DNA from: CAYLUN01 sp964386865
GTDB lineage: Bacteria; Verrucomicrobiota; Kiritimatiellia; RFP12; UBA1067
Assembly: GCA_964386865.1 (NCBI GenBank)
Contig: CAYLUN010000020.1
Span: forward strand, 1-64,000
Direction: 5' to 3'
DNA length: 64,000 bases
Shown: piece by piece, positions 33,379 to 41,057 of the stretch
Layout of the letters: each line of letters opens with the position of its first letter
How positions within the stretch are numbered: position 1 is the stretch's first letter
Made by a program: the position numbers and the translations under genes
Notes under the pieces: generated by a model
Seen by the model: the letters and a program-made list of their open reading frames with translations, nothing else
What the model was told of the DNA's origin: nothing
Database searches by the model: none

Positions 33379-34743
33379 ATGGCCCAAGCTGTCATTTTTC
33401 CGAAACTCGGTCAGACCATGGAGGAGGGGGCCATCGTCAAGTGGCTCAAGCAAGAGGGCGACCCCGTCGCGAAGGGCGACATCCTCTTCGAGATCGAAAC
33501 CGACAAAGCCAACTTGGAAGTCGAGAGCTTCTTCGAGGGCGTGCTGCTGAAGATCTACATCCGCGAAGGCGTCACCGTCCCGGTTAATACCGTGGTCGGC
33601 TTCGTCGGCGCCAAGGGCGAGAAAGCGCCTGCCCAGCCCCCCAAGGCGGAAGCCGCACCCGCGCCCGCCGCGCAGGCACCCGCGCCCGCACCCGCGCCTG
33701 CCGCACCCGCATCTGGAGGGCCGGCCCCCGTGGCGGCCGCACCCGCTGCCGCGCCCGCGCCGAGGCCCGCCCCGCAGCCGCTAGCGGCGCCGGCCGCCGC
33801 CGTCCGGCTCGTCATTTCGCCCCGCGCCAAAGCGCACGCGAAAGACGCCTGCATCGACCCCTCGCGCATCACCGGCACCGGCCCCAATGGCCGCATCGTC
33901 GAGAAGGACGTGCTCGCCTACCTCGCCTCCTCCGGCTACGACGCCCTGCGCATCGCGCCAGCCGCTAAGCGACTGGCCTCCGAAAAGGGCGTCGACATCC
34001 TGACCGTCCGCGGCTCCGGCGACGGCGGCCGCATCATGGTCGAAGACGTGGAGCGCGCGCTCAGGCGCCGCCCCGTCGCCCTCTCCCGCATGCGCCAGGT
34101 CATCGCCCGCCGCCTCGTGGAGAGCAAGCAGACCATCCCGCACTTCTACGTCACGGTCAAGGCGGACCTCACCGACCTCATGGCCTATCGCGCCGACCTC
34201 AAGGCCAAGGGCCTGAGCTACAGCGTCAACGACTTCGTGCTCGAAGCCGTGATCCTCTCGCTGGAGGAGTACCCGGTCGTCAACTCCGTCACCGACGGCG
34301 TGACGGTCTCGTGGCGCGGCGACGTGAACCTCGGCATGGCGGTCAGCGTGGACAACGGCCTCGTGGTTCCGGTCATCCGTGCAGCCCAGTCGCTCACGCT
34401 CAAGGAACTCAACGCGCAGGCCAAAGCGCTCGCCGAGAAGGCCCGCGCCGGCAAGCTCACGCCCGACGAGATGGTCGGCAGCTCCTTCTCGGTCTCGAAC
34501 ATGGGCATGCTGAACGTGGACCAATTCACCGCCATCATTAACCCCGGCGAGGCCGGTATCCTGGCCGTCTCCAGCGCCCGCCAGGTTCCCGCCGTGGTCA
34601 ACGGCGAGATCAAGATCCGCACGGTCATGGCCATGACCCTTTCGGCCGACCACCGCATCGTGGACGGCTCGACCGGCGCGCTGTTCGTCAACGCCATCCG
34701 CTCCAAGCTCGAAAACGTCGAACTCTGGAAATCGCTCGTGTAA
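33379..34743 (+). CDS. Dihydrolipoamide acyltransferase (E2) with two subunit-binding domains
   Basis: A 454-residue E2 of a 2-oxoacid dehydrogenase complex, most likely pyruvate dehydrogenase. The order is: a lipoyl domain (PKLGQTMEEGAIVKWLKQEG, lipoyl Lys in EIETDKANLEVES); an Ala/Pro linker; a first E3-binding domain (ISPRAKAHAKDACIDPSRI, TGPNGRIVEKDVLAYL); a second one (IAPAAKRLASEKGVDILTV, GDGGRIMVEDVERAL); and the catalytic domain ending with MTLSADHRIVDGSTGALF, which has the DHR..DG active site. Two binding domains are unusual, since most E2 have one. GGAG lies 5 bases before the ATG. E3 follows downstream, but no E1 gene is in the window. Confidence 0.93.
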   Translation: MAQAVIFPKLGQTMEEGAIVKWLKQEGDPVAKGDILFEIETDKANLEVESFFEGVLLKIYIREGVTVPVNTVVGFVGAKGEKAPAQPPKAEAAPAPAAQAPAPAPAPAAPASGGPAPVAAAPAAAPAPRPAPQPLAAPAAAVRLVISPRAKAHAKDACIDPSRITGTGPNGRIVEKDVLAYLASSGYDALRIAPAAKRLASEKGVDILTVRGSGDGGRIMVEDVERALRRRPVALSRMRQVIARRLVESKQTIPHFYVTVKADLTDLMAYRADLKAKGLSYSVNDFVLEAVILSLEEYPVVNSVTDGVTVSWRGDVNLGMAVSVDNGLVVPVIRAAQSLTLKELNAQAKALAEKARAGKLTPDEMVGSSFSVSNMGMLNVDQFTAIINPGEAGILAVSSARQVPAVVNGEIKIRTVMAMTLSADHRIVDGSTGALFVNAIRSKLENVELWKSLV

Positions 34744-34763
34744 GGGCGAAAGATCTTTCGCCC
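34744..34763. promoter_or_regulatory. Perfect 20-bp palindrome between E2 and E3
   Basis: GGGCGAAA-GATC-TTTCGCCC begins at the first base after the E2 stop. As RNA it forms an 8-bp stem with a 4-base loop and no U-run. It may protect or attenuate the E2-E3 transcript, or bind a dimeric regulator. Confidence 0.6.
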
Positions 34764-34770
34764 CTGCCTC

Positions 34771-34810
34771 GCAACCGTTGAACCGTGAACCTCTTCAACC
34801 TCTCAACCGG
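34771..34810. repeat. Degenerate 7-8-bp tandem array (AACCGTTG-like)
   Basis: Units AACCGTTG, AACCGTG, AACCTCTTC, AACCTCTC and AACCGG follow one another in the E2-E3 gap. The array is less regular than the others and ends 10 bases before the E3 ATG. Confidence 0.7.
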
Positions 34811-34819
34811 ATTTATCGC

Positions 34820-36205
34820 ATGTACGACTTTGACATCATCGTGATCGGCGCAGGACCCGGCGGCTACCCCGCCGCCATCCGCGCCGCGCAGCTCGGCAAG
34901 AAGACAGCCATCATCGAAAAGGAAGCCTTCGGCGGCACCTGCCTCAACTGGGGCTGCATCCCCACCAAGACGCTCATCGCCTCCGCGGAGCGCTACCACC
35001 ATGCGGCCCACTCGGAAGCCTTCGGCGTCACGGCCAAGTCCGTCGCCTTCGACTACGCCAAGATGGCCGCCCGCAAGTCCGAGATCGTCGCGAAGCTCAG
35101 CGGCGGCGTACAGTCGCTGCTCAAGTCCAACGGCGTCGAGCTCGTCAAGGGCGCGGCCCGCTTCGAAGGCCCCAACCGCCTCTCGGTCGTCCAGCCGGAC
35201 GGCTCCGCGCGCTGGCTCAGCGCCGCCTCGATCATCATCGCGGCGGGCAGCGACTCCGCCATGCCGGGCTTCCTGCCCAAGGACAAGCGCGTCATGGAGA
35301 GCCGCGCGTTCCTCGACCTCACCGAGCTGCCCAAGAGGCTTCTGATCCTCGGCGGCGGCGTGATCGGCTGCGAGTTCGCCTGCATGGCCGCCGCGCTCGG
35401 CGCGAAGGTCACCGTGGTCGAGATGCTTGAAGACATCGTGATGGTGCTCGACCGCGACGTGCGCCGCGTGCTGCGCAAGCGCATGGAGTCGCTCGGCGTC
35501 ACGCTCCTCACGGGCGCCCCGCTCACCGACATCGCCGTCAAGAAGGACAAGGTCACCGGCACCTACAAGGACCAGTCCGTCGAGGGAGACGTGCTGCTCG
35601 TGGCCGTGGGGCGCAAGCCCAACACCGCCGCGCTGGACCTCGCCCGCGCGGGCGTCAAGGTCGACGAGCGCGGCACGATCCCCGTCGACGCGCAGGGCCG
35701 CACCAACGTCGCCTCGGTCTTCGCGGTCGGCGACCTCGTGACCGGCTCGATCCAGCTCGCGCACGCCGCCACCCAGCAAGGCGTGGCCGCGGCCGAGGCC
35801 GCCGCCGGCCATAAGGCCAAGGTCGAGAAGGTCTGCCCCTCCTGCATCTTCACCTCGCCCGAGATCGGCCTCGCCGGCCTCACCGAGGCCAAGGCCCAGC
35901 AGCTCGGCATCGCGGTCAAGACCGCAGCCTTCCCCTTCTCGGTGCTCGGCAAAGCGCTGGCCGCGGGTGAGACCGACGGCTTTGTCAAGTGGATCTGCGA
36001 TCCGCTCACCGGGCAGGTGCTCGGCGCGCAGGCGGTCGGCAGCCACGCCACGGAGCTGATCGCCGAGGCGACGCTCGCCATCCGCAACCAGCTGACGATC
36101 GACGAGGTGGGCAACACCGTCCACTGCCACCCGACCTTCTCAGAGGCCTGGATGGAGGCGGCGCACGCGTTCCACGGGGCGTGCGTGCATTTGCCGAAAC
36201 AGTAA
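34820..36205 (+). CDS. lpdA: Dihydrolipoamide dehydrogenase (E3)
   Basis: A 461-residue FAD enzyme that reoxidises the lipoyl group of E2 and passes electrons to NAD+. It has the FAD motif DIIVIGAGPGGYPAAIRAA, the redox disulfide GGTCLNWGCIPTKT, the NAD motif LLILGGGVIGCEFACMAAAL, the second FAD motif VFAVGDLVTG and the interface His-Glu pair HCHPTFSEAWMEAAH. The start at 34820 (MYDFDIIVIGAG) fits the family; the ribosome site is weak. It is 77 bases after E2, with a palindrome and repeat array between them. No feature distinguishes a pyruvate from another 2-oxoacid complex. Confidence 0.96.
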   Translation: MYDFDIIVIGAGPGGYPAAIRAAQLGKKTAIIEKEAFGGTCLNWGCIPTKTLIASAERYHHAAHSEAFGVTAKSVAFDYAKMAARKSEIVAKLSGGVQSLLKSNGVELVKGAARFEGPNRLSVVQPDGSARWLSAASIIIAAGSDSAMPGFLPKDKRVMESRAFLDLTELPKRLLILGGGVIGCEFACMAAALGAKVTVVEMLEDIVMVLDRDVRRVLRKRMESLGVTLLTGAPLTDIAVKKDKVTGTYKDQSVEGDVLLVAVGRKPNTAALDLARAGVKVDERGTIPVDAQGRTNVASVFAVGDLVTGSIQLAHAATQQGVAAAEAAAGHKAKVEKVCPSCIFTSPEIGLAGLTEAKAQQLGIAVKTAAFPFSVLGKALAAGETDGFVKWICDPLTGQVLGAQAVGSHATELIAEATLAIRNQLTIDEVGNTVHCHPTFSEAWMEAAHAFHGACVHLPKQ

Positions 36206-36215
36206 GACCCGACAG

Positions 36216-36320
36216 AACGCTCAACTTTCAACGCTCAACTCTCAACGCTCAAGTGGGGAGTGAAGCGTGGCGACTGTCGCGGTCTATGGGCCTCAACTTG
36301 AGCGTTGAAAGTTGAGCGTT
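36216..36320. repeat. Heptamer arrays in perfect inverted arms (AACNYTC)
   Basis: The left arm (36216-36250) has five 7-bp units AACGCTC, AACTTTC, AACGCTC, AACTCTC, AACGCTC. The right arm (36298-36320) is the exact inverse of the first 23 bases. A unique 59-base spacer, containing the remaining left-arm units, separates the pairing segments. It fills the gap between lpdA and the AI-2E transporter. Confidence 0.95.
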
Positions 36321-36335
36321 AAAAAGGTTCCGCCT

Positions 36336-37529
36336 ATGGCCATTCACCGAAGCCCGTCTGATCACCGCAACTCACCCGACCAGAAGCCGACCCTCTCGTT
36401 CACCGAGCGCCAAAACGGTGTTGTCGCGGCGGGCGTCACGGTGCTCTGCGCCACGCTCGTCATCGCGTTCGCGGCCCTGCTCCTGTGGGGCGCCTACTCG
36501 TTGCTCTCGGCCGTCTCGGTCGTGCTCACGCCGATGCTCGTGGCGCTGATCCTGACCCTGCTCTTCAAGCCCTATTACCTGTGGCTGCAGGCCCGCCTGC
36601 GCGGCCTGCATGCGCTGGCGATCCCCGCGCTCTTCCTCTCGGTGCTCCTGCCCGTCGGCGCGCTCTTCTTTTTCTTCGGGTCGCTCTTCGTGGGCCAGCT
36701 CGTCGCGCTGATCGAGTACCTGCCCGCCCTCTTCGAGCGGATCACGAACGCCCTGACCGCCGCGAACCCCGACCTGCAGGCCTTCCTCGCGAAGTACGGC
36801 CTGGAGGAGAAGCTGCCGCTGCTCGCCGACCCCGACGCCTTTATCGCCGCGCTGGTCGAGCGAGTCTCGTTCCGCGACGTGGGCGGCAAGGCGCTCTCCT
36901 ACGGCATGGACGCCATCAAATACCTGGTCTCGCTCATCGGCTGGCTGGTCGTGCCGGTCTACCTGATCTACTTCCTGACCGCCAAGCCCTTTGCCGGCAA
37001 GAGCATCGAGACGTTCCTGCCTTTCCTCAAGCCCGACATGCGCAAAGACGTCTCCTACCTGATCGACGAATTCCTGGCGATCATCGTGTCCTTCTTCCGC
37101 GGCCAGGTGATCATCGCGTTTATCCAAGGGATCCTCATGGGACTTGGTTTCTGGATGGTGGGGCTGCCCTACGGCCTGATTATCGGCCTCACGCTGGGCT
37201 GCTTCAACCTCGTGCCCTACCTCGGCAACATCATCGGCCTGGCGGTCACCCTGCCCATGGCCTTCTTCGGCGACGGCGGCGGCGGCCTGCGCCTCGGGCT
37301 CGTGCTGGGCGTGTTCTGCGTGGTGCAGTTCGTCGACGGCTACTTCATCACCCCGCGCATCCAAGGCAAGCGGACGGGGCTCAACGACGTGACGATCATC
37401 TTCTCCCTGCTCTTCTGGGGCGTGGTCTTCCAAGGCATGCTCGGCGTGCTCCTCGCCATCCCCCTCAGCGCCTTCATCGTCGTCTTCTGGCGCCTGCTCA
37501 AGACCAAGTACATCAAAGAGCTGATCTGA
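36336..37529 (+). CDS. AI-2E family transporter
   Basis: A 397-residue membrane protein of the AI-2 exporter-like (PF01594) family. Helices are seen at about 32-55, 58-80, 97-125, 205-225, 262-300 and 315-385. The family-typical segments VVPVYLIYFLTAKPF, FFRGQVIIAFIQGILMGLGF, LVPYLGNIIGLAVTLPMAF and VQFVDGYFITPRIQGKRTGL are present. Substrates of the family vary (AI-2, Na+/H+ or unknown), so the name should not be read as quorum sensing. AAGG precedes the ATG at 36336. It follows lpdA across the inverted heptamer element. Confidence 0.9.
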   Translation: MAIHRSPSDHRNSPDQKPTLSFTERQNGVVAAGVTVLCATLVIAFAALLLWGAYSLLSAVSVVLTPMLVALILTLLFKPYYLWLQARLRGLHALAIPALFLSVLLPVGALFFFFGSLFVGQLVALIEYLPALFERITNALTAANPDLQAFLAKYGLEEKLPLLADPDAFIAALVERVSFRDVGGKALSYGMDAIKYLVSLIGWLVVPVYLIYFLTAKPFAGKSIETFLPFLKPDMRKDVSYLIDEFLAIIVSFFRGQVIIAFIQGILMGLGFWMVGLPYGLIIGLTLGCFNLVPYLGNIIGLAVTLPMAFFGDGGGGLRLGLVLGVFCVVQFVDGYFITPRIQGKRTGLNDVTIIFSLLFWGVVFQGMLGVLLAIPLSAFIVVFWRLLKTKYIKELI

Positions 37530-37659
37530 ACCGCTGACGCGCCGGACGGCTCTCGCATCCCGACACGCCTCCCACTCGTGCTTCGCGGTTTTCCACCCCA
37601 TCCCGTTTTCCGAGCCGCCGCGCTTGACACGCGCACACCGTTTAGGCATCCTTTCGCCC

Positions 37660-38682
37660 ATGAACGAGTCTCTTCACACGGGCTTCGGCTGGCGCATATC
37701 CGTGCCGCCTAACACGCTTGTCGTTGTCATCCAAACAGGGAAGCGTGGGCTTGTGAGCCTGCTCGCGGCGCTGCTCGCCGACATGGCCTTGGCGCAGCAG
37801 CCGGGCGCTTTTGACAAGGCGGCCGTCCTTCTGGAGCTGGACAAGCTCGAGCAATCACACAGCGACAAGATCGCAGTCGAGCAGAAGGGCATCAAAGAGA
37901 CCTTGGGCAAGGCGCTGTCCAGCACAAAGTCCCTGCTTGACCTCTACGAGGAGGCCGTGTTCGCCACCAAGTTTGAAGGCGCGAAGCGAGACAACTCCGA
38001 GTTCAAAAGGTGGAAGAACGCCCAAGACGACACGCTGAAGGCCGACGACTTCCAAGCCGCCCTGGAGCTTCACGCAAACTACCTGTACCTGACGTTCCTC
38101 CGCGCGTCCGGTGAAGAGGAGCCGAAGCTGGTCGAGGCGGTCATTCAGCATGTGCTCAAGGTATGGGCGCTGGAAGCCAAGTACGACCTCCACAAGCGGG
38201 CGAACGCCGAGCTTCTGGACCGCCCGGTCAACCAGGGCGTGCTCGCGCGCCGCTACCACCTGGGCCCGAAGCTAGGCGGGCCGCAGGAGGGCGAGAAGCC
38301 GAAGGAGCAGGATAAGACCTGGGAGTGGTTCCCTGCGGGCACCGACGGCATGCTGGACCGGACTGCCCTCCCCTATCTGAGAGCGAAGAAGAGCCCGGCG
38401 CTGATCACGCTCTGGGACAAGCGCATCGCCAACGAGTCCGCGCGCGCCAAGCGTTCGGGGCTGAGCGACAGGGCGGCCCAGATCACCCAGCAGACCTTGC
38501 CCAAGCTGAACTGGCAGCGCGCGGCCGACCTCGTGCTCCTGGGAAAAGAGGCGGAAGGCTTTTCAACGATGATCGGAGTCCTGCGGCAAAACGCCAACCA
38601 CGCGGACTTCAACAAGTTCGCCCAGGAGCTGCGCGCCCTGTTGACAGGCGGAGCGTCCACCTCCGCCGCGCAAAGCCAATAG
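37660..38682 (+). CDS. Secreted hypothetical protein
   Basis: About 340 residues. The region GKRGLVSLLAALLADMALAQ looks like a signal peptide, so the true start may be internal, near 37735-37756, rather than the ATG at 37660. The mature part begins FDKAAVLLELDKLEQSHSDK and is helical and charged throughout (QAALELHANYLYLTFL, LPKLNWQRAADLVLLGKEAE). No domain is recognised. A TTGACA at 37624 may be part of its promoter. It converges on the spermidine-synthase-like gene with no gap (stop at 38682, the other at 38683). Confidence 0.65.
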   Translation: MNESLHTGFGWRISVPPNTLVVVIQTGKRGLVSLLAALLADMALAQQPGAFDKAAVLLELDKLEQSHSDKIAVEQKGIKETLGKALSSTKSLLDLYEEAVFATKFEGAKRDNSEFKRWKNAQDDTLKADDFQAALELHANYLYLTFLRASGEEEPKLVEAVIQHVLKVWALEAKYDLHKRANAELLDRPVNQGVLARRYHLGPKLGGPQEGEKPKEQDKTWEWFPAGTDGMLDRTALPYLRAKKSPALITLWDKRIANESARAKRSGLSDRAAQITQQTLPKLNWQRAADLVLLGKEAEGFSTMIGVLRQNANHADFNKFAQELRALLTGGASTSAAQSQ

Positions 38683-41049
38683 TCACGAGCCCCAGTAAGC
38701 GGCAGCGTTGGTGGCGAGCTGGCCGCGCTGCATCTGCTCGAGGATGCGCGGCACGTCGAGCCGGCGCGGGATGCCCGGCAGGTCGGCGCGCTCCCCCCGA
38801 GCGCCGGCCGGCGTCCGATCAGCCGCCTCTGGCGCGGACGGCGTGCCGCTCTCGGCTCCGCCGCCCGCCTCACGCAGCGCGCTGAAACGCCCGCCCAGAA
38901 CAGCCAGCGCTACGACCAGGGCCAGGCCCGACGTCAGGCGCGCATATCCGCCGCCGCCCGCGACGCAGAGCGCCACGCCGCACGCCAGAACCGCGAAGCA
39001 GCCCACCGCCTGCCACAGCCCCGCCAGCGGCACCAGCACCACGAAGGCCGCTCCCGCCAGCGCCGCGCCGGCGGCGTCTGCGCACACGTATACCGCCGCG
39101 GCCTCGCCCGCGTCTTCCCCGCTCAAGGACAGCGCGACCGGCACGGCCGCCCCCGCCGCGCACCCGACCGCGAAACAGAGGCTGACCACCCCGGCTGCCG
39201 CCGCCGCCTGCTCGGCCGCCAGCGACGCCCCCAAGGCCACAGCCGCCAGCGCCAGTGTGCACGCGAGCGCCGCGCCGAGCAGCAGGCCTTCGCGCCCGCG
39301 CAGCCTGCCGGCGGCGGCCTCGGCCAGCCGGTTGCCGCAGAAAAGCCCCGCCAAATACAGGCAGCTGCCCGCCCCCGCCAACAGGTAGAGGGCGCCGAAC
39401 GCCACCTGCAGGCGGTACAGCACCGCCAGCGACGCCGCCAGCCCCAGCGCCCCGCACGCGGCCACCCACGCGGCCGTCAGCCGGCGCCGCGAGTGCCTTC
39501 CCGTCCCCAGCGCCACAGGCGCCATCCACAGCACCACCAGAGCCAGGCCGATCAGCCGAGCCCCGCCGGCCTCTCGCACCCGCGCGAGCCACGCGGCCGG
39601 CGCGGTCTCCGGCGCCGCCTGCCGAACCGCGTCGCAGAGGCCGGACGCGAGCACCTCTTCCAGGCCCGCCGTCTCAGGCATCAGCACCGGCTCGGCCGGA
39701 TCCAAGGCCGGGCACGCCTGAGCCAGACGCTTCGCCCGCGCCTCGTCGTAGAGCAGCCGCACCGCCTCTGGCGGGAACCCCTCGCGCTTCAACAGCGCGA
39801 AGCGCAACGCCGCATCCTCCGCGCCGTACGCGAGGCGCGGCACCTGCGCGGCGATCCACCAGCCGCCAGCGCCGGAGGCAAACACGCCGCACTCCGGCCA
39901 CGCCCGCCTCACGCCCCGGACGGTCGCGCCGAGCAGCTCCCCCTTCTCGGGCGTCAGCGCCGCCGCCTCGCACGCGAGCCCGAACAGCGCCACGCCGGTG
40001 CGCCGCGTCACGCGCCGCACGCTCCGCGCGAACGCTTCCTGCCGCCACGCCGCGCCCTCGAGCGACGTCGCGGGCGGAGGCATCACCAGCACGACGTCGG
40101 CCGCGCCCTCAGGAAGCGAGCCCAGAACCGCTTGCGGCGTCGCGCCGGCCGCGCACACGTTCGTCGGCGCCAGTCCGGCTGCGCGGGCGGCCTCCAGCAC
40201 GCGCGCGCCATACGACGCATCGCACGGGCACCACGTGATCGCAAGGTCGGGGCGGAACCGAGCCAGCGCCGCTCCCACCGCGAGCGGCACGCGTCCAAGC
40301 AGCAGCGCCTCCTTGGCGTAGGGCCGCTGCGACAGCGCGAGCGCCGCGATCTCGGCCGAGCGGTCGCCTTCGGGAAGCATCTCGCTCACGCCGCCGGAGC
40401 TGAGCGCGTAGAAGGTGCCGCCGTGCGTTCCGTAAAACGTCGTGCCGCCGCCGCTCTCAAACCGCGCGGGGCGCTCGGCCGCCAGCGGGAAGTAGCGGAG
40501 CCACTCCGCCTCGTCGCGCGGGTCGGGCGCGACGCCTCGGACCAGCAGCAGCGTGACGCACAAGCCGCCAGCCGCCGCGCCGAGCGCCTCCCACGCAAAG
40601 GCCCGGCTCACCGATCCGCCGAGATCCGCCAGCCGCCGGCACACGGCGGGCACAACGAAGCCGGCCGCGAAGCAGAAGGGCGCATTGGCGAGCAGGCCGC
40701 CCAGCGCCAGCTGAAACAGCGGAAAGCGCTCGTACTCGGGCACGCCCAGCCAGCCCCGCAGGTTCACCAGCAGCGCATACTGCGCGAAGTAGAGCGCGGC
40801 GCACGCCAGCACCAGCGCCCACACCGCACGCGCGAGATAGCCCGCCAGCCAGCGGCCCGGGCGCGTCGCGGCCGCCGCCGCGCCCACGCCCGTCCAGAGC
40901 AGCCAGCAGGAGAGAAACAGCGCCACGCCCGTCTCGGCGGCCTCGAAGCGCCAGAGGAAGCGGCGCAGCAGCAGCGTCTGCGCGGCCATGGCCACCGCGC
41001 CGAACGCCGTCGCGGCGGCCAGCGCCGAAAACGTATTGAAACGCCTCAT
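38683..41049 (-). CDS. Membrane protein with degenerate spermidine-synthase-like domain
   Basis: A 788-residue protein. The N-terminal half holds about five helices (ALAAATAFGAVAMAAQTLLL, VALFLSCWLLWTGVGAAAAA, FCFAAGFVVPAVCRRLADL). A soluble part follows (about 200-500; GGTTFYGTHGGTFYALSSGG, LLGRVPLAVGAAL, VLVMPPPATSLEGAAW) that resembles the polyamine-aminopropyltransferase fold but lacks the GGGDG SAM-binding loop. About seven more helices follow (RLIGLALVVLWMAPVALG, ALGLAASLAVLYRLQVAFGA), and the C-terminal tail is extramembrane. The layout recalls 'fused MFS/spermidine synthase' proteins. It starts 8 bases after the octahaem gene with its ribosome site over that stop codon, so the two are a unit; a role in electron transfer or cytochrome maturation is possible but unproven. 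Confidence 0.75.
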   Translation of the reverse strand: MRRFNTFSALAAATAFGAVAMAAQTLLLRRFLWRFEAAETGVALFLSCWLLWTGVGAAAAATRPGRWLAGYLARAVWALVLACAALYFAQYALLVNLRGWLGVPEYERFPLFQLALGGLLANAPFCFAAGFVVPAVCRRLADLGGSVSRAFAWEALGAAAGGLCVTLLLVRGVAPDPRDEAEWLRYFPLAAERPARFESGGGTTFYGTHGGTFYALSSGGVSEMLPEGDRSAEIAALALSQRPYAKEALLLGRVPLAVGAALARFRPDLAITWCPCDASYGARVLEAARAAGLAPTNVCAAGATPQAVLGSLPEGAADVVLVMPPPATSLEGAAWRQEAFARSVRRVTRRTGVALFGLACEAAALTPEKGELLGATVRGVRRAWPECGVFASGAGGWWIAAQVPRLAYGAEDAALRFALLKREGFPPEAVRLLYDEARAKRLAQACPALDPAEPVLMPETAGLEEVLASGLCDAVRQAAPETAPAAWLARVREAGGARLIGLALVVLWMAPVALGTGRHSRRRLTAAWVAACGALGLAASLAVLYRLQVAFGALYLLAGAGSCLYLAGLFCGNRLAEAAAGRLRGREGLLLGAALACTLALAAVALGASLAAEQAAAAAGVVSLCFAVGCAAGAAVPVALSLSGEDAGEAAAVYVCADAAGAALAGAAFVVLVPLAGLWQAVGCFAVLACGVALCVAGGGGYARLTSGLALVVALAVLGGRFSALREAGGGAESGTPSAPEAADRTPAGARGERADLPGIPRRLDVPRILEQMQRGQLATNAAAYWGS

Positions 41050-41057
41050 CGCTTCAC

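Noticed and set aside
34688..36130. 480-residue minus-strand frame opposite lpdA
   Set aside because: Complement of a well-supported lpdA gene; composition (G, D, R, A) is typical of a shadow.
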